Positions 1-9,751 of a DNA stretch of 64,000 nucleotides are shown piece by piece. A program made the translations under genes and the position numbers. The notes beneath the pieces are model-generated. The model made no database searches. It was given only the letters and a program-made list of their open reading frames with translations, and had not been told where the DNA came from. Every line of letters starts with the position of its first letter. The first letter of the stretch is position 1. The DNA is from Diphasiastrum complanatum (Eukaryota; Streptophyta; Lycopodiopsida; Lycopodiales; Lycopodiaceae). The DNA is taken from positions 21,689 to 85,688 of the forward strand of contig MU832132.1 of NCBI GenBank assembly GCA_029204225.1. Reading direction: 5' to 3'.

Positions 1-929
1 ATGTAAAAATTGCTTTAGCAAAAGAGTTTAAGATGGTAGATCTCGGCCTATTGAGCTTCATTCTTGGAATAGAGGTTATTAGAGGATGTGATTTTAGCTT
101 CATTTGTCAATCTAAATATGCTACATCCATCCTAGATAGATTTGGAATGAAGAATTGTAAAGGCATTGAGACACCAATGGAGCAACATGTAAAAGCATTT
201 ATTGGTTGTGATGAAGCATCCTTTGAGGACATCACATTATATAGAAGGCTTATTGGCTCCTTGATCTATTTAACTATAACTAGACCTGATCTTAGTTACA
301 GTGTTGGAAAGTTAAGCCAATTCATGCAAAGTCCTCTAGTTTCACATTGGAAGATGGCCAAAAGAGTTCTTAGATACATTTCATTCACTAAGAATTTTGG
401 TATTTTGTATAGAGGAACTAATCTTGGCTTAAGAGCCTATAGTGACTCGGATTTTGCAGGGGACAAAGTGGATAGAAGATCAACAAGTGCCTTTTCCACC
501 TTTCTATGTGATGGAGTAGTATAATGGCTTTCCAAAAAGCAAGATACCATCTCCCTATCTTCCACAGAATCCGAATACAAGGCCTTGACATCAACATGCA
601 AGGAGGTCTTGTGGCTCAAAAGGCTATTGGTGGAGCTTCATATCATGGAGGAGGAGATCCCTATCATCTATTGTGACAACCAATCAGCCCAATCACTTGC
701 AACTAATCCTACATTCCATGCAAGGAGCAAACACATCGAAATTGCTCATCATTTCGTGAGGGAAAAAGTGCAAGCTAAAGAGATCAAGCTCCAACACGTG
801 CCATCATCAAGTTGCTTGGCTGATTTGTTTACTAAACCTTTACCTAAAGATTCATTTGTCAAGCTTAGATCTTCAATTGGAGTTATTGATAAAAGCATTG
901 TGATCTCCAAGTCTAGATTTGAGGAGGAG
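1..929 (+). pseudogene. copia reverse transcriptase / RNase H 3' fragment
   Basis: Reading frame from base 3 gives the end of a copia polymerase: the RVT_2 tail (DLGLLSFILGIEV, TRPDLSYSVGKLSQ) and then copia-type RNase H (AYSDSDFAGD, STESEYKAL, CDNQSAQ, HIEIAHHFVREK). The 5' part lies outside the window. A TAA at 522-524 replaces the serine codon before the conserved WLSKKQDT block, so the frame is broken once and resumes at once. The purine-rich tract at 917-929 is the polypurine tract that primes plus-strand synthesis, so the apparent protein beyond it is LTR read-through. Closest relatives in the window are the minus-strand elements near 20 kb and 44 kb. Dead copy; the family call is secure. 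Confidence 0.9.
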
Positions 930-1566
930 TGTGAAAAATTGCCTACATTGGCAAATCTAGACATGTAGAATATTGTATATTTTGTCAATATTGTTTATTG
1001 GTTACTTGAATGGCCAAAGTGCCACTTGTACATACACACCTAAAGTAGGTTACCACGAGTCAAGAGGAGTGGTTGTGTCTATTTGGTAGTGATTCCTACT
1101 TTGTAGGATCTAGACCATGATATATGATGAGATTTGTACCTACCATGCACCTACCAAGCATGACTCTTGGATCTAGGCTAGGGTTTTCACATTAGGGCAA
1201 TAAAGTGGAGTCTACTTCCTTATTACATGCTTGATTTTTACCTAACTTTGCAAAGGAAGTGTGTTTTACTATGTATTCCCATTCTCCATAGTGAGAAGAT
1301 AGAAACTTTTTGGAGCCTCAAGGAGAAACTCGAGTTTTCTCTCATTGTATGGTGATTACTCTTGATTTTCAATGAAACCCAGATTTGGCACTTTGTAAAC
1401 ACTGTCTACAGGCCGTACTACAGCCTTATTTCCACACGTGTGGAGTTGGATTATACTATTTGATCAATGCTTTGATTGTCTCTACTTGTTTCCTATCAAG
1501 CTGCTAAACTAGATCTTGTTTTCTGATGACTAGTTTCTGATAGATTGTTTAACAAGCATACAATCA
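930..1566 (+). repeat. 3' LTR of the preceding copia fragment
   Basis: It starts TGTGAAAAATT directly after the polypurine tract and can end CAATCA at 1566, giving the TG...CA form of an LTR (637 bp). It contains a CACACGTGTG palindrome (1433-1442) next to a CCGTAC motif. The right boundary is inferred; the next five bases are the target duplication of the following element, so that element landed at or right beside this LTR's end. Confidence 0.6.
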
Positions 1567-1571
1567 CCTTG
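1567..1571. repeat. target-site duplication CCTTG (left)
   Basis: Five bases CCTTG flank the intact copia on the left and are repeated at 7886-7890. Five-base duplications are the normal footprint of copia integrase. Confidence 0.95.
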
Positions 1572-2433
1572 TGTTGAAAATTGTCACTTCTCACTTGACA
1601 TTGGTTCATGTAAATATTGATCAAACATTAGAATATGTTGATGATATGATTTCACACGTGTGGAGCATGTTCCCATGTGTGAAAGGATGTACTTTTCATG
1701 TTTGTATATATCCAAATTGATTTTGTATCATTCTAGTTAGTGTGAACATGAAATGACTAGTTTTTAGTCAAGTTGACTAGTCACCTACAAATTAGCTTTT
1801 CCTTGCATGTGCATGAGTAAATGCTCCCACATGGCAAGTGGATGTTCACATGTGTGTATAGAGTACTAGAAGATAAGAGTTGACCATTTTCCTTAGATCC
1901 TATTTTGTAGGGAATATTCCTATATTCTAGGAGACTAGCTTTTTGGATTTTAGTCATATTCTAGAAGGTCAACTATTGGATAAGGATCAAGGATGGATCA
2001 AATGGATAGATATGAGTGATGTGGCACTCTTCACACGTGTGAAGGCCTGCTGGACTGTACCAGACTCATGGATGTACTTGATCCATAAAAGGATCATCAT
2101 TTTGCTAAGAAAATTGATGAGACTTTTGCACTCTACACTTTTGTGAGATTTCTAGTCATTTGTCTTGTGATTTTTATGCATGATTGCTATCTAGTATCAT
2201 TGTACTTGTTGTTTCAGGTGCAGTCCGTACAGTGGACAGTACTCCACACGTGTGAAGCCGCTCTCACTAAAAAATGATGTGTTGATCCATTGCTCTTGCT
2301 TAAATCCAAGTGTAGTGAATCTAGATCAAGATCTAATGTGTAGAACTTGATAGATTCATTGATTAAGCAACCAATAACTCTCTATGATTGTAAAGTACAA
2401 TCATTATTGTCCTAAAAACTGTAAAATTTATCA
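1572..2433 (+). repeat. 5' LTR of the complete copia
   Basis: Begins TGTTGAAAATT and ends TTTATCA, matching 7024-7885. It has CACACGTGTG palindromes at 1653, 2032 and 2245 and a GTACAG motif near 2229. An apparent 67-codon frame at 1943-2146 is repeated exactly in the 3' LTR and is LTR sequence, not a gene. Confidence 0.97.
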
Positions 2434-2445
2434 TGGTATCAGAGC
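2434..2445 (+). other. primer binding site (initiator Met tRNA)
   Basis: TGGTATCAGAGC directly follows the LTR terminal CA. This is the usual copia site complementary to the 3' end of plant initiator methionine tRNA. Confidence 0.95.
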
Positions 2446-3029
2446 TAAGTAAGAGAGTGATCATTGAATCATAAATCTTGTAAAGATCATTGGCAAAATT
2501 TGTTTTTTGGCCAATACTAGTGAGGGCGAGTTCTTCTAGAGTGATAGCTTGTAATCATTTGGATCAAAACGACTTGGAGGCTGTGTATGTACTTTTCACA
2601 CGTGTGAAACCGTACAGCAACTTTCAATTCAAGTTACTTTGTGTTTTTTGGTCCCAAAATCACAATACTAGTTCATTTTTGGTGCTTTTTGAAGCATAGT
2701 ATTGATCTAGATTCATTCTAACTAATGCCTATGACCAAATAGTGTTTTGGATCATTGAAGCATTTCTTTTTAGAGTCTAAGATCAGATCTAAGAGGCTGA
2801 TTTGTTCAGATCCTTAGTTGAAGTGAAATCTCTAAGAAAAGTGTAAAGCAATTTTTTTTTGTGAGAGTGAAAGCTAGAAATTTTTGGTAAGATCTTTGAG
2901 TATCATTCAAGCTTGTGTGTTAGTTTGATAGAGACAAGCCTATAGGCATTCTAGTAAGCTTTAGGCCACTTCATAGATCTTTTAAAATTCAAAAATCTTT
3001 GTGATTTTTAAAAGAGCATTCATTCTAAA

Positions 3030-6000
3030 ATGTCATCCATGGGTGGATATTTGATGGAATCAAGTGAGAGACTCACTTCCACAAATTATTCCATTTGGAA
3101 AGTGAGAATGGAATCACTCCTAGTGATCCATGATCTATATGACATAGTTCAAGGAGTAGAGGAAGAGCCTCAAACTCCCCAAGAACAAGCCAAATACAAG
3201 AAGAGAGCAAGATTAGCTCTACATTGCATAAAGTTAAATGTATGCAATGACCTCTTGAAAGAGGTGTCTTCTTGTACCTCATCCAAAGAGGCTTGGGATT
3301 CATTAAAGAGCATTTATGAATCCAACAATACTTCAAGAATCCTCATGCTAAGAAATCAAGTTTTCCAAAGCATGAAAGGAAGTGGAGAGAGTGGACAAGA
3401 GTATGTTCTTAGGATCAAATCTCTTAACAAGGAGTTAAGTGCAATAGGAGAGAAGATCCAAGATCAAGAACTAGTACAAATCATTTTGAATGGTCTAAGT
3501 GATGAGTTTACCAACTTAGTCCAATCATTTGCCATTCAAGACTCTCTTCCATCCATTGAAAAGTTGCACAATGTTCTTGTGGCCGAGGAGGGTAGGCTTC
3601 TACACCTCAAGACAAGAATGGATAGCATGTCACTTAATGGAGGAGAGGAGAAAGCTAACTTTACATCTAAAGGCAAGAAAAAGCAAAATCCATTCAAGAA
3701 AAATCAAGGCAAGGAGGCCGAGATGAAGAATGGAGGATCTACCTCCAAAGGCAAAGTGAAGAACAAGGCAAAACTAAAGTGTTTCTTTTGTGGAAAGAAA
3801 GGACACTTTGCCTCAGAATGCTACTTGAAGAAGAATCAACAAGCCAAAGGAGATCAAGGGAACATTGCTCAAGAGGAAGAATATGAGGATGGATTCAACA
3901 CATCCTTAATGGTTGCATCTACACCAACTTCAAGTCAAGACACATGGTGGATAGATAGTGGGGCTAGTTCCCACATGTCCTTTAACAAGCATTATTTTTC
4001 TACTCTTCTATCTTGTAATGACTCTAAGAAGTCAATATACACTGCTAGTGATCAAGCATGCAAGATAGATGGCATAGGATCTATACCTCTTTGTTTAGGC
4101 ACATCTAAAAGGATAGATCTAGATAATGTTTTGTATGTTCCTACCATTTCAAGAAACTTGCTTAGTGTAGGACAATTAATGGACAATGGACTAGATGTAC
4201 ATTTCAAGAATGGAGTTTGTTCCATCTTGAAAAATGATAAGTGCATAGCTAGTGGCATTAAGCAAGGTAGACTTTTCAAGTTGGATGCTAATGTTGCAAG
4301 TGAAAGTGTGAACTTGGCTAGGGAGGAGCTAACTCAAGTGGAGCTTTGGCATAAGAGATTAGGCCATCCTAATCTTCAATCTATGGAGTCAATGGCAAGC
4401 AAGGAACTAGCTCTCGGCCTACCAAGAGCTTTCAAGAAGTGTGGAAAAATGTGTGAGGCATGTGGCCTTGCAAAGTCACACAAATCTTCTTACAAGAAAT
4501 CTTCATCAAGATCTCTCTCTCCCTTGGATCTCATACATTCTGATGTACATAGTTTTTCACATGCAAGTAATGGAGGTGCCTTGATGTATGTAACTTTTAT
4601 AGATGATTGTACTAGATTCACATGGATTGAGTTACTATCAAAGAAAAATCTTGTTTATGAAGCTTTCATTAAGTTCAAGTCTCTAGTAGAGAAACAACTT
4701 AGTACTTCTATCAAAGCACTAAGATGTGATAATGGAGGAGAGTACACCTCCAATAAAATGAAAGACTTTTGTGAGATCAATGGTATTAAGTTACAATACA
4801 CTTGTTCCTACACCCCTCAACAAAATGGGGTGGCCGAGAGGAAAAATAGGAGTCTATGTGAGTGTGCAAAGTCCTTGAGGCTTGATGCATCACTTCCCAT
4901 CTCATTTTGGGGAGAAGCCATAACATGTGCTAATTATTTGTGTAATAGACTTCCTAGTAGTGCTATAGATGGGATCTCACCTTATCAAGCCTTGTTTGAT
5001 AAGAAACCCAATGTAAAATATTTTAAGATCTTTGGATGTACTTGTTATGTACACATTCCTTTGGAGACTAGAAGGAAAGAAGATGCTACCTCCTTCAAAG
5101 GAATCTTTGTTGGCTATGGAGAAAATAGCAAGGGATATAGGATATATGATCCTACATCCAAGAAAGTAAAGGTAAGCAAGGATGTACTTTTTGATGAGTC
5201 ACAATTTGCTAAGAGCTTGTCAAATGGATCTAACCCATTGTGCATTGAAGATCTTGACAAATCCGAGGAGGATCTTGACAAACCCGAGGAGGATCATGAC
5301 AAACCCGAGGATGGAGATTTGGATCCAAGTCAAAAGGGGCCAAGAAGATCATCAAGGAGCAAGGCCGAGCCCTCAAGGCTTACCTATGTGGACAAGGGAA
5401 AGCAAAAGGAAGGCTCTACATCTTCTACCTCTTACTCTTTTTTAGCTACATTGATTGAAGAACCATCATCTTTTGAAGAAGCATGTAAATCTAAAGTTTG
5501 GAGAGATGCAATGCAAGTAGAGTATGATGCATTAGAAGAAAATCATACTTGGAATCTTGTAAATCTTCCAAGAGGAAAGAAACCACTTGCATGTAAGTGG
5601 ATTTATAGAATTAAGTACAATCAAGATGGATCTATTAGTAAATACAAAGCTAGGCTTGTTGCTAAGGGATTTCTTCAAATAAAAGGATTGGATTATGAAG
5701 AAACATTTGCACCTGTAGCTAAGCTTGTAACTATTAGATTAATCATTTGCATTGCTACTTTGTTCAAATGGGATCTCTACCAAATGGATGTGACAAATGC
5801 CTTCTTGAATGGCTTCTTAGAAGAGGAAATCTACATGATGCAACCCGAGGGCTTCATCAAGATTGGTGAGGAGCAAAAGGTGTGCTACTTAAGGAAGAGC
5901 CTATATGGCTTGAAGCAAGCACCTAGAGCTTGGTACTCTAGGTTGCATGATTTTCTCTATTCCCTTGGCTTTGTACTAAGTGCTTATGAACCTTCTTTAT

Positions 6001-7010
6001 ATTTCAAATGTAATGAAGGAAAGATCATCATTTTGGTTCTTTATGTTGATGACATCATTATGACAGGAAATGATGATGATGGCATAGGCAAAGTAAAAGT
6101 TGACTTATCTAGTGAGTTCAAGATGGTAGATCTAGGCTTCCTAAAGTTTATACTTGGGATAGAAGTGTCTAGAAGTAGCAATTGTACTTTCATAAGTCAA
6201 TCTAAGTATGCTACTTCCATTCTTGAAAGATTTGGTATGAAAGATTGTAAGGGGATTGACACCCCTATGGAGCATGTTGTGAAAGCAACTAATGAAGGTG
6301 ATGAAGCATCCTTTGAGGACATCACTCTCTTTAGGAAGCTTATAGGCTCTCTAATCTATTTAACCATCACTAGACCTGACTTAAGTTTTTGTGTAAGCAA
6401 GTTGAGTCAAAGTATGCAAGCTCCTTTAATTCATCATTGGAAAAGTGCCAAGAGAGTACTTAGATATGTTTCTAGTACTAGATTTTTTGGTATACTTTAT
6501 GAAGGATCTAACTTGCACTTGAGAGCCTACTCGGATTCAGATTTTGCAGGTGACAAGATGGATAGGAAGTCCATTAGTGCATTTGCAACATTTCTTTGTG
6601 GAGGAGTGATATCTTGGCTTTCCAAAAAGCAAGATACAATCTCACTATCTTCTTGTGAAGCCGAGTACAAGGCATTGACTTCAACAACCAAAGAGCTCTT
6701 ATGGCTAAGAAGACTCTTGATGGAACTACATGTGCTAGAGGCCGAGGAGATCCCTTACATATTTTGTGACAATCAAGCTTCTCAACAAATTGCTTCAAAT
6801 CCTATCTTCCATGCTAGAACAAAGCATATTGAGATAGCTCACCACTTTGTGAGGGAGAAGGTACAATCCAAGGAAGTGCAACTACATCATGTACCATCAT
6901 CCGAATGCATAGCTGATATCTTAACCAAACCATTGTCCAAAGATCCATTTTTTAAGTTAAGATATGCTCTTGGAATTGTAGATAGATGTACACTAGATTT
7001 GCCAAGTTAG
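3030..7010 (+). CDS. copia Gag-Pol polyprotein, 1326 aa, intact
   Basis: The polyprotein makes the capsid and all enzymes needed for copying and insertion. Gag of the UBN2 type covers roughly residues 1-230, followed by a CCHC zinc knuckle at 251-264 (CFFCGKKGHFASEC). The aspartic protease site is D309-S-G-A. Integrase has its zinc site at H441, H446, C475 and C478 and a catalytic triad D505, D567, E603 with 35 residues between the last two, the standard DD35E spacing. RVT_2 reverse transcriptase carries YVDD at 1005-1008. Copia RNase H follows (SDSDFAGD, SCEAEYKAL, CDNQ). Order protease-integrase-RT-RNase H is diagnostic of Ty1/copia. The ATG chosen opens the conserved MSSMGGYLMESSERL gag start, also present at 63287. 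There is no stop or frameshift. Size is normal for the family. Confidence 0.97.
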   Translation: MSSMGGYLMESSERLTSTNYSIWKVRMESLLVIHDLYDIVQGVEEEPQTPQEQAKYKKRARLALHCIKLNVCNDLLKEVSSCTSSKEAWDSLKSIYESNNTSRILMLRNQVFQSMKGSGESGQEYVLRIKSLNKELSAIGEKIQDQELVQIILNGLSDEFTNLVQSFAIQDSLPSIEKLHNVLVAEEGRLLHLKTRMDSMSLNGGEEKANFTSKGKKKQNPFKKNQGKEAEMKNGGSTSKGKVKNKAKLKCFFCGKKGHFASECYLKKNQQAKGDQGNIAQEEEYEDGFNTSLMVASTPTSSQDTWWIDSGASSHMSFNKHYFSTLLSCNDSKKSIYTASDQACKIDGIGSIPLCLGTSKRIDLDNVLYVPTISRNLLSVGQLMDNGLDVHFKNGVCSILKNDKCIASGIKQGRLFKLDANVASESVNLAREELTQVELWHKRLGHPNLQSMESMASKELALGLPRAFKKCGKMCEACGLAKSHKSSYKKSSSRSLSPLDLIHSDVHSFSHASNGGALMYVTFIDDCTRFTWIELLSKKNLVYEAFIKFKSLVEKQLSTSIKALRCDNGGEYTSNKMKDFCEINGIKLQYTCSYTPQQNGVAERKNRSLCECAKSLRLDASLPISFWGEAITCANYLCNRLPSSAIDGISPYQALFDKKPNVKYFKIFGCTCYVHIPLETRRKEDATSFKGIFVGYGENSKGYRIYDPTSKKVKVSKDVLFDESQFAKSLSNGSNPLCIEDLDKSEEDLDKPEEDHDKPEDGDLDPSQKGPRRSSRSKAEPSRLTYVDKGKQKEGSTSSTSYSFLATLIEEPSSFEEACKSKVWRDAMQVEYDALEENHTWNLVNLPRGKKPLACKWIYRIKYNQDGSISKYKARLVAKGFLQIKGLDYEETFAPVAKLVTIRLIICIATLFKWDLYQMDVTNAFLNGFLEEEIYMMQPEGFIKIGEEQKVCYLRKSLYGLKQAPRAWYSRLHDFLYSLGFVLSAYEPSLYFKCNEGKIIILVLYVDDIIMTGNDDDGIGKVKVDLSSEFKMVDLGFLKFILGIEVSRSSNCTFISQSKYATSILERFGMKDCKGIDTPMEHVVKATNEGDEASFEDITLFRKLIGSLIYLTITRPDLSFCVSKLSQSMQAPLIHHWKSAKRVLRYVSSTRFFGILYEGSNLHLRAYSDSDFAGDKMDRKSISAFATFLCGGVISWLSKKQDTISLSSCEAEYKALTSTTKELLWLRRLLMELHVLEAEEIPYIFCDNQASQQIASNPIFHARTKHIEIAHHFVREKVQSKEVQLHHVPSSECIADILTKPLSKDPFFKLRYALGIVDRCTLDLPS

Positions 7011-7023
7011 AAGTGAGGAGGAG
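7011..7023 (+). other. polypurine tract
   Basis: AAGTGAGGAGGAG lies between the gag-pol stop and the 3' LTR. Similar tracts precede the LTRs near 930, 43886 and 56302. Confidence 0.9.
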
Positions 7024-7885
7024 TGTTGAAAATTGTCACTTCTCACTTGACATTGGTTCATGTAAATATTGATCAAACATTAGAATATGTTGATGATATG
7101 ATTTCACACGTGTGGAGCATGTTCCCATGTGTGAAAGGATGTACTTTTCATGTTTGTATATATCCAAATTGATTTTGTATCATTCTAGTTAGTGTGAACA
7201 TGAAATGACTAGTTTTTAGTCAAGTTGACTAGTCACCTACAAATTAGCTTTTCCTTGCATGTGCATGAGTAAATGCTCCCACATGGCAAGTGGATGTTCA
7301 CATGTGTGTATAGAGTACTAGAAGATAAGAGTTGACCATTTTCCTTAGATCCTATTTTGTAGGGAATATTCCTATATTCTAGGAGACTAGCTTTTTGGAT
7401 TTTAGTCATATTCTAGAAGGTCAACTATTGGATAAGGATCAAGGATGGATCAAATGGATAGATATGAGTGATGTGGCACTCTTCACACGTGTGAAGGCCT
7501 GCTGGACTGTACCAGACTCATGGATGTACTTGATCCATAAAAGGATCATCATTTTGCTAAGAAAATTGATGAGACTTTTGCACTCTACACTTTTGTGAGA
7601 TTTCTAGTCATTTGTCTTGTGATTTTTATGCATGATTGCTATCTAGTATCATTGTACTTGTTGTTTCAGGTGCAGTCCGTACAGTGGACAGTACTCCACA
7701 CGTGTGAAGCCGCTCTCACTAAAAAATGATGTGTTGATCCATTGCTCTTGCTTAAATCCAAGTGTAGTGAATCTAGATCAAGATCTAATGTGTAGAACTT
7801 GATAGATTCATTGATTAAGCAACCAATAACTCTCTATGATTGTAAAGTACAATCATTATTGTCCTAAAAACTGTAAAATTTATCA
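7024..7885 (+). repeat. 3' LTR of the complete copia
   Basis: It is 862 bp and appears identical to 1572-2433. It is followed directly by the CCTTG duplication. Confidence 0.97.
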
Positions 7886-7890
7886 CCTTG
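7886..7890. repeat. target-site duplication CCTTG (right)
   Basis: Exact repeat of 1567-1571, closing the insertion. Confidence 0.95.
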
Positions 7891-7934
7891 TGGATCATTC
7901 AAAGATCCATTTATGGTCCTTAGTACTATACTTT

Positions 7935-8858
7935 TCACAGGAAATCGTGCATTTTGTTGTTGTGCTTCCTTTTGTATTGTTGAAGCCCTTTGAGACCAAC
8001 CTCTTGATCTTCCTCTTGACCATCAAAGTCATTCAACAAACTTTGTTTTTCAGATCCATTACTTGCTTTTCCAACATGAAAACCATGAGAACCAATATCC
8101 ACTTGCATAGCATCATGTACACAAAAAGATTTTCCAAAACATGTGAGTAAAGCAAAGTGTGTCTCTTCCACTTGCTTAGCTTTCTCTTGAACATCAAAGA
8201 TATCAAAGATATGAATATCTTTTGACCTAATCCTTTGGAAATACTCCCTCTCAAACATATGTTTTGGATCCAACAATATATCATCAATGCTTGATCTCAA
8301 ACTTCCACAAAGGTTAGTCAAAACAATGCCACCAATGCCACCATCATAAATCGAAAGATAGATTCCAAACTTTCCATCCAACATGAAGTAGAGTAGGTGA
8401 AGATGAGTACCAAACCTAATAAATCCATCCCTCTTGAGTCCATAAAGAACCTCAATAAGCTCACCAATGAGATCTCCCATGCCTTGAAGAAATTGCCTCT
8501 CAATTTGCTCCATGTAGCCTCCTTTAACCAACCTTTTGCCATCTCGATCATGATTGATCAATTCATAATCATAGAATCCTTTGAGTTGATGAAGAGATGT
8601 GAGATCCATGCCTTGGATCTTCCCAAGAACCAATCTTCCATTGCTCTTTCCTTCATAGGGCTCCCTCTTAATGATTACATCATAAGAAGTAGAATCCTCA
8701 AAAACATTAGAAGCCATGAAAAAAATGATTAGTACCTTCAACATAAGGATGATTGAAGTACTCTCTTTATTCAAACAAGAACTTCTACTCAATGTTTTAG
8801 GTAATGACTCATATGATAATGATTCTGCCTCACTATCATTCACAATGACGTCATTCAA
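7935..8858 (-). CDS. unknown ORF in a copia remnant, 307 codons
   Basis: A long minus-strand frame I cannot assign to any family. It is rich in acidic and basic residues and has no copia integrase, RT or RNase H motif. It lies where those domains should follow the protease and GAG-pre-integrase segment encoded just upstream (minus strand) at 9422-9370. Frames at 8867-9403 and 8955-9425 appear to continue it on the 5' side through frameshifts, so the original may have been about 500 residues. It could be a captured host sequence or a replaced polymerase region in a non-autonomous copia. Expression is not indicated. Confidence 0.45.
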   Translation of the reverse strand: MNDVIVNDSEAESLSYESLPKTLSRSSCLNKESTSIILMLKVLIIFFMASNVFEDSTSYDVIIKREPYEGKSNGRLVLGKIQGMDLTSLHQLKGFYDYELINHDRDGKRLVKGGYMEQIERQFLQGMGDLIGELIEVLYGLKRDGFIRFGTHLHLLYFMLDGKFGIYLSIYDGGIGGIVLTNLCGSLRSSIDDILLDPKHMFEREYFQRIRSKDIHIFDIFDVQEKAKQVEETHFALLTCFGKSFCVHDAMQVDIGSHGFHVGKASNGSEKQSLLNDFDGQEEDQEVGLKGLQQYKRKHNNKMHDFL

Positions 8859-8866
8859 AGTACATC

Positions 8867-9422
8867 CTACTTTGAACTCTTCACATACTTCTCTTCTGCT
8901 TGACTTGTGACTATCTCCCTCACCAAGTCTGTTGATAGGAACATTTGATCTACTCTATTTATGAAGACATGTGTCACCACTTGTTGCAAAAATGGCTTTC
9001 TTGGACTCATCACAAAAGAATGTAGAAGAACCATCTCCTTCATGAATGCACCTAGCAACATCTTTTTCCATATGATCAAAGAAATCATTAACAACAACCT
9101 TTTCCAAGGAAGCACCTTCACCTCCATTGATGAAGTTAGCTCTTTCCTTACCTTTTGCAAGCTTGCACTTGCCATGAAGAACCATTGAAACACCATCGTT
9201 ATCCTCAAGACTAGCCAAGTGAGCACAAAGATGAACATCTCCAAGAAGCATATTAGATCTTGACCTAGATCTAGCATAAGGAAGCTTTTTAGACTTTGCA
9301 TCAGATCCACCAATCTTATTGATGCTAAAAGAGAACTTTGGAAAGTTGAGACCAATCTCCTTTTCCATTCCATCCTTTTTGTTAGCCATAACAAAAGTAT
9401 CAATCTTGAAAAGTCTACCTTG
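8867..9422 (-). pseudogene. copia GAG-pre-integrase start fused to unknown sequence
   Basis: The minus strand opens with QGRLFKIDTF, matching the KQGRLFKLD segment before integrase in copia. The sequence then leaves copia and becomes lysine- and serine-rich unknown protein in two alternating frames. Its upstream half is at 18784-18960, on the far side of the inserted TIR element; joining 18784 to 9422 makes the frame continuous (AARGNR-type end, then QGRLF). Confidence 0.6.
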
Positions 9423-9460
9423 CATTAGAGAAAATATGGGCCCAAAGAGGGCCCTATAAG
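9423..9460 (+). repeat. left terminal inverted repeat
   Basis: The same terminus occurs on the minus strand from 59192 and, more weakly, from 53038, each time with unrelated flanking sequence outside CATTAG. The inner part TGGGCCC...TATAAG recurs near 40500 and could act as promoter (TGGGCC site II plus TATA-like box), which is inference. Confidence 0.75.
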
Positions 9461-9751
9461 AAATGCCATGTAGGAGAGAGAAAAATAACTATAAAGTAAT
9501 CATAATATCATTTTCTAACTTCTTTACGCATCTGCCCGCACTACTTTCCATGTAAATGAATGCACCTTAGTTTAGTCACATCAAACTTCACTGGTGTTTA
9601 ACTATAGTTAAAATATAATTTTTCAAAATGCTGAAATATTCTGAAAAAAATGTACGCCATCTCTATCTCCAGTAGAGTCGTTAGCACCATCTCCAACTTT
9701 GTTATTGTCATTGTGTTGTTTGTTACTATACTACTGTACTGATGACAAAGC

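Larger units (their letters stand above)
1572..7885 (+). mobile_element. complete Ty1/copia retrotransposon
   Basis: A 6314-bp element with every expected part: 862-bp LTRs at both ends (TGTTGAAAA...TTTATCA), a primer binding site directly after the 5' LTR, a leader (2446-3029), one uninterrupted gag-pol frame, a polypurine tract and a CCTTG target duplication. The two LTRs keep the same 5452-base offset throughout with no indel, and I saw no substitution on reading them, so insertion was very recent. Family copies elsewhere are degraded, for example the one starting at 61976. It is the best candidate in the window for an element that can still move. Confidence 0.97.

Noticed and set aside
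1943-2146. 67-codon ORF repeated at 7395-7598
   Set aside because: It lies inside the LTRs; identity reflects LTR identity, not coding.
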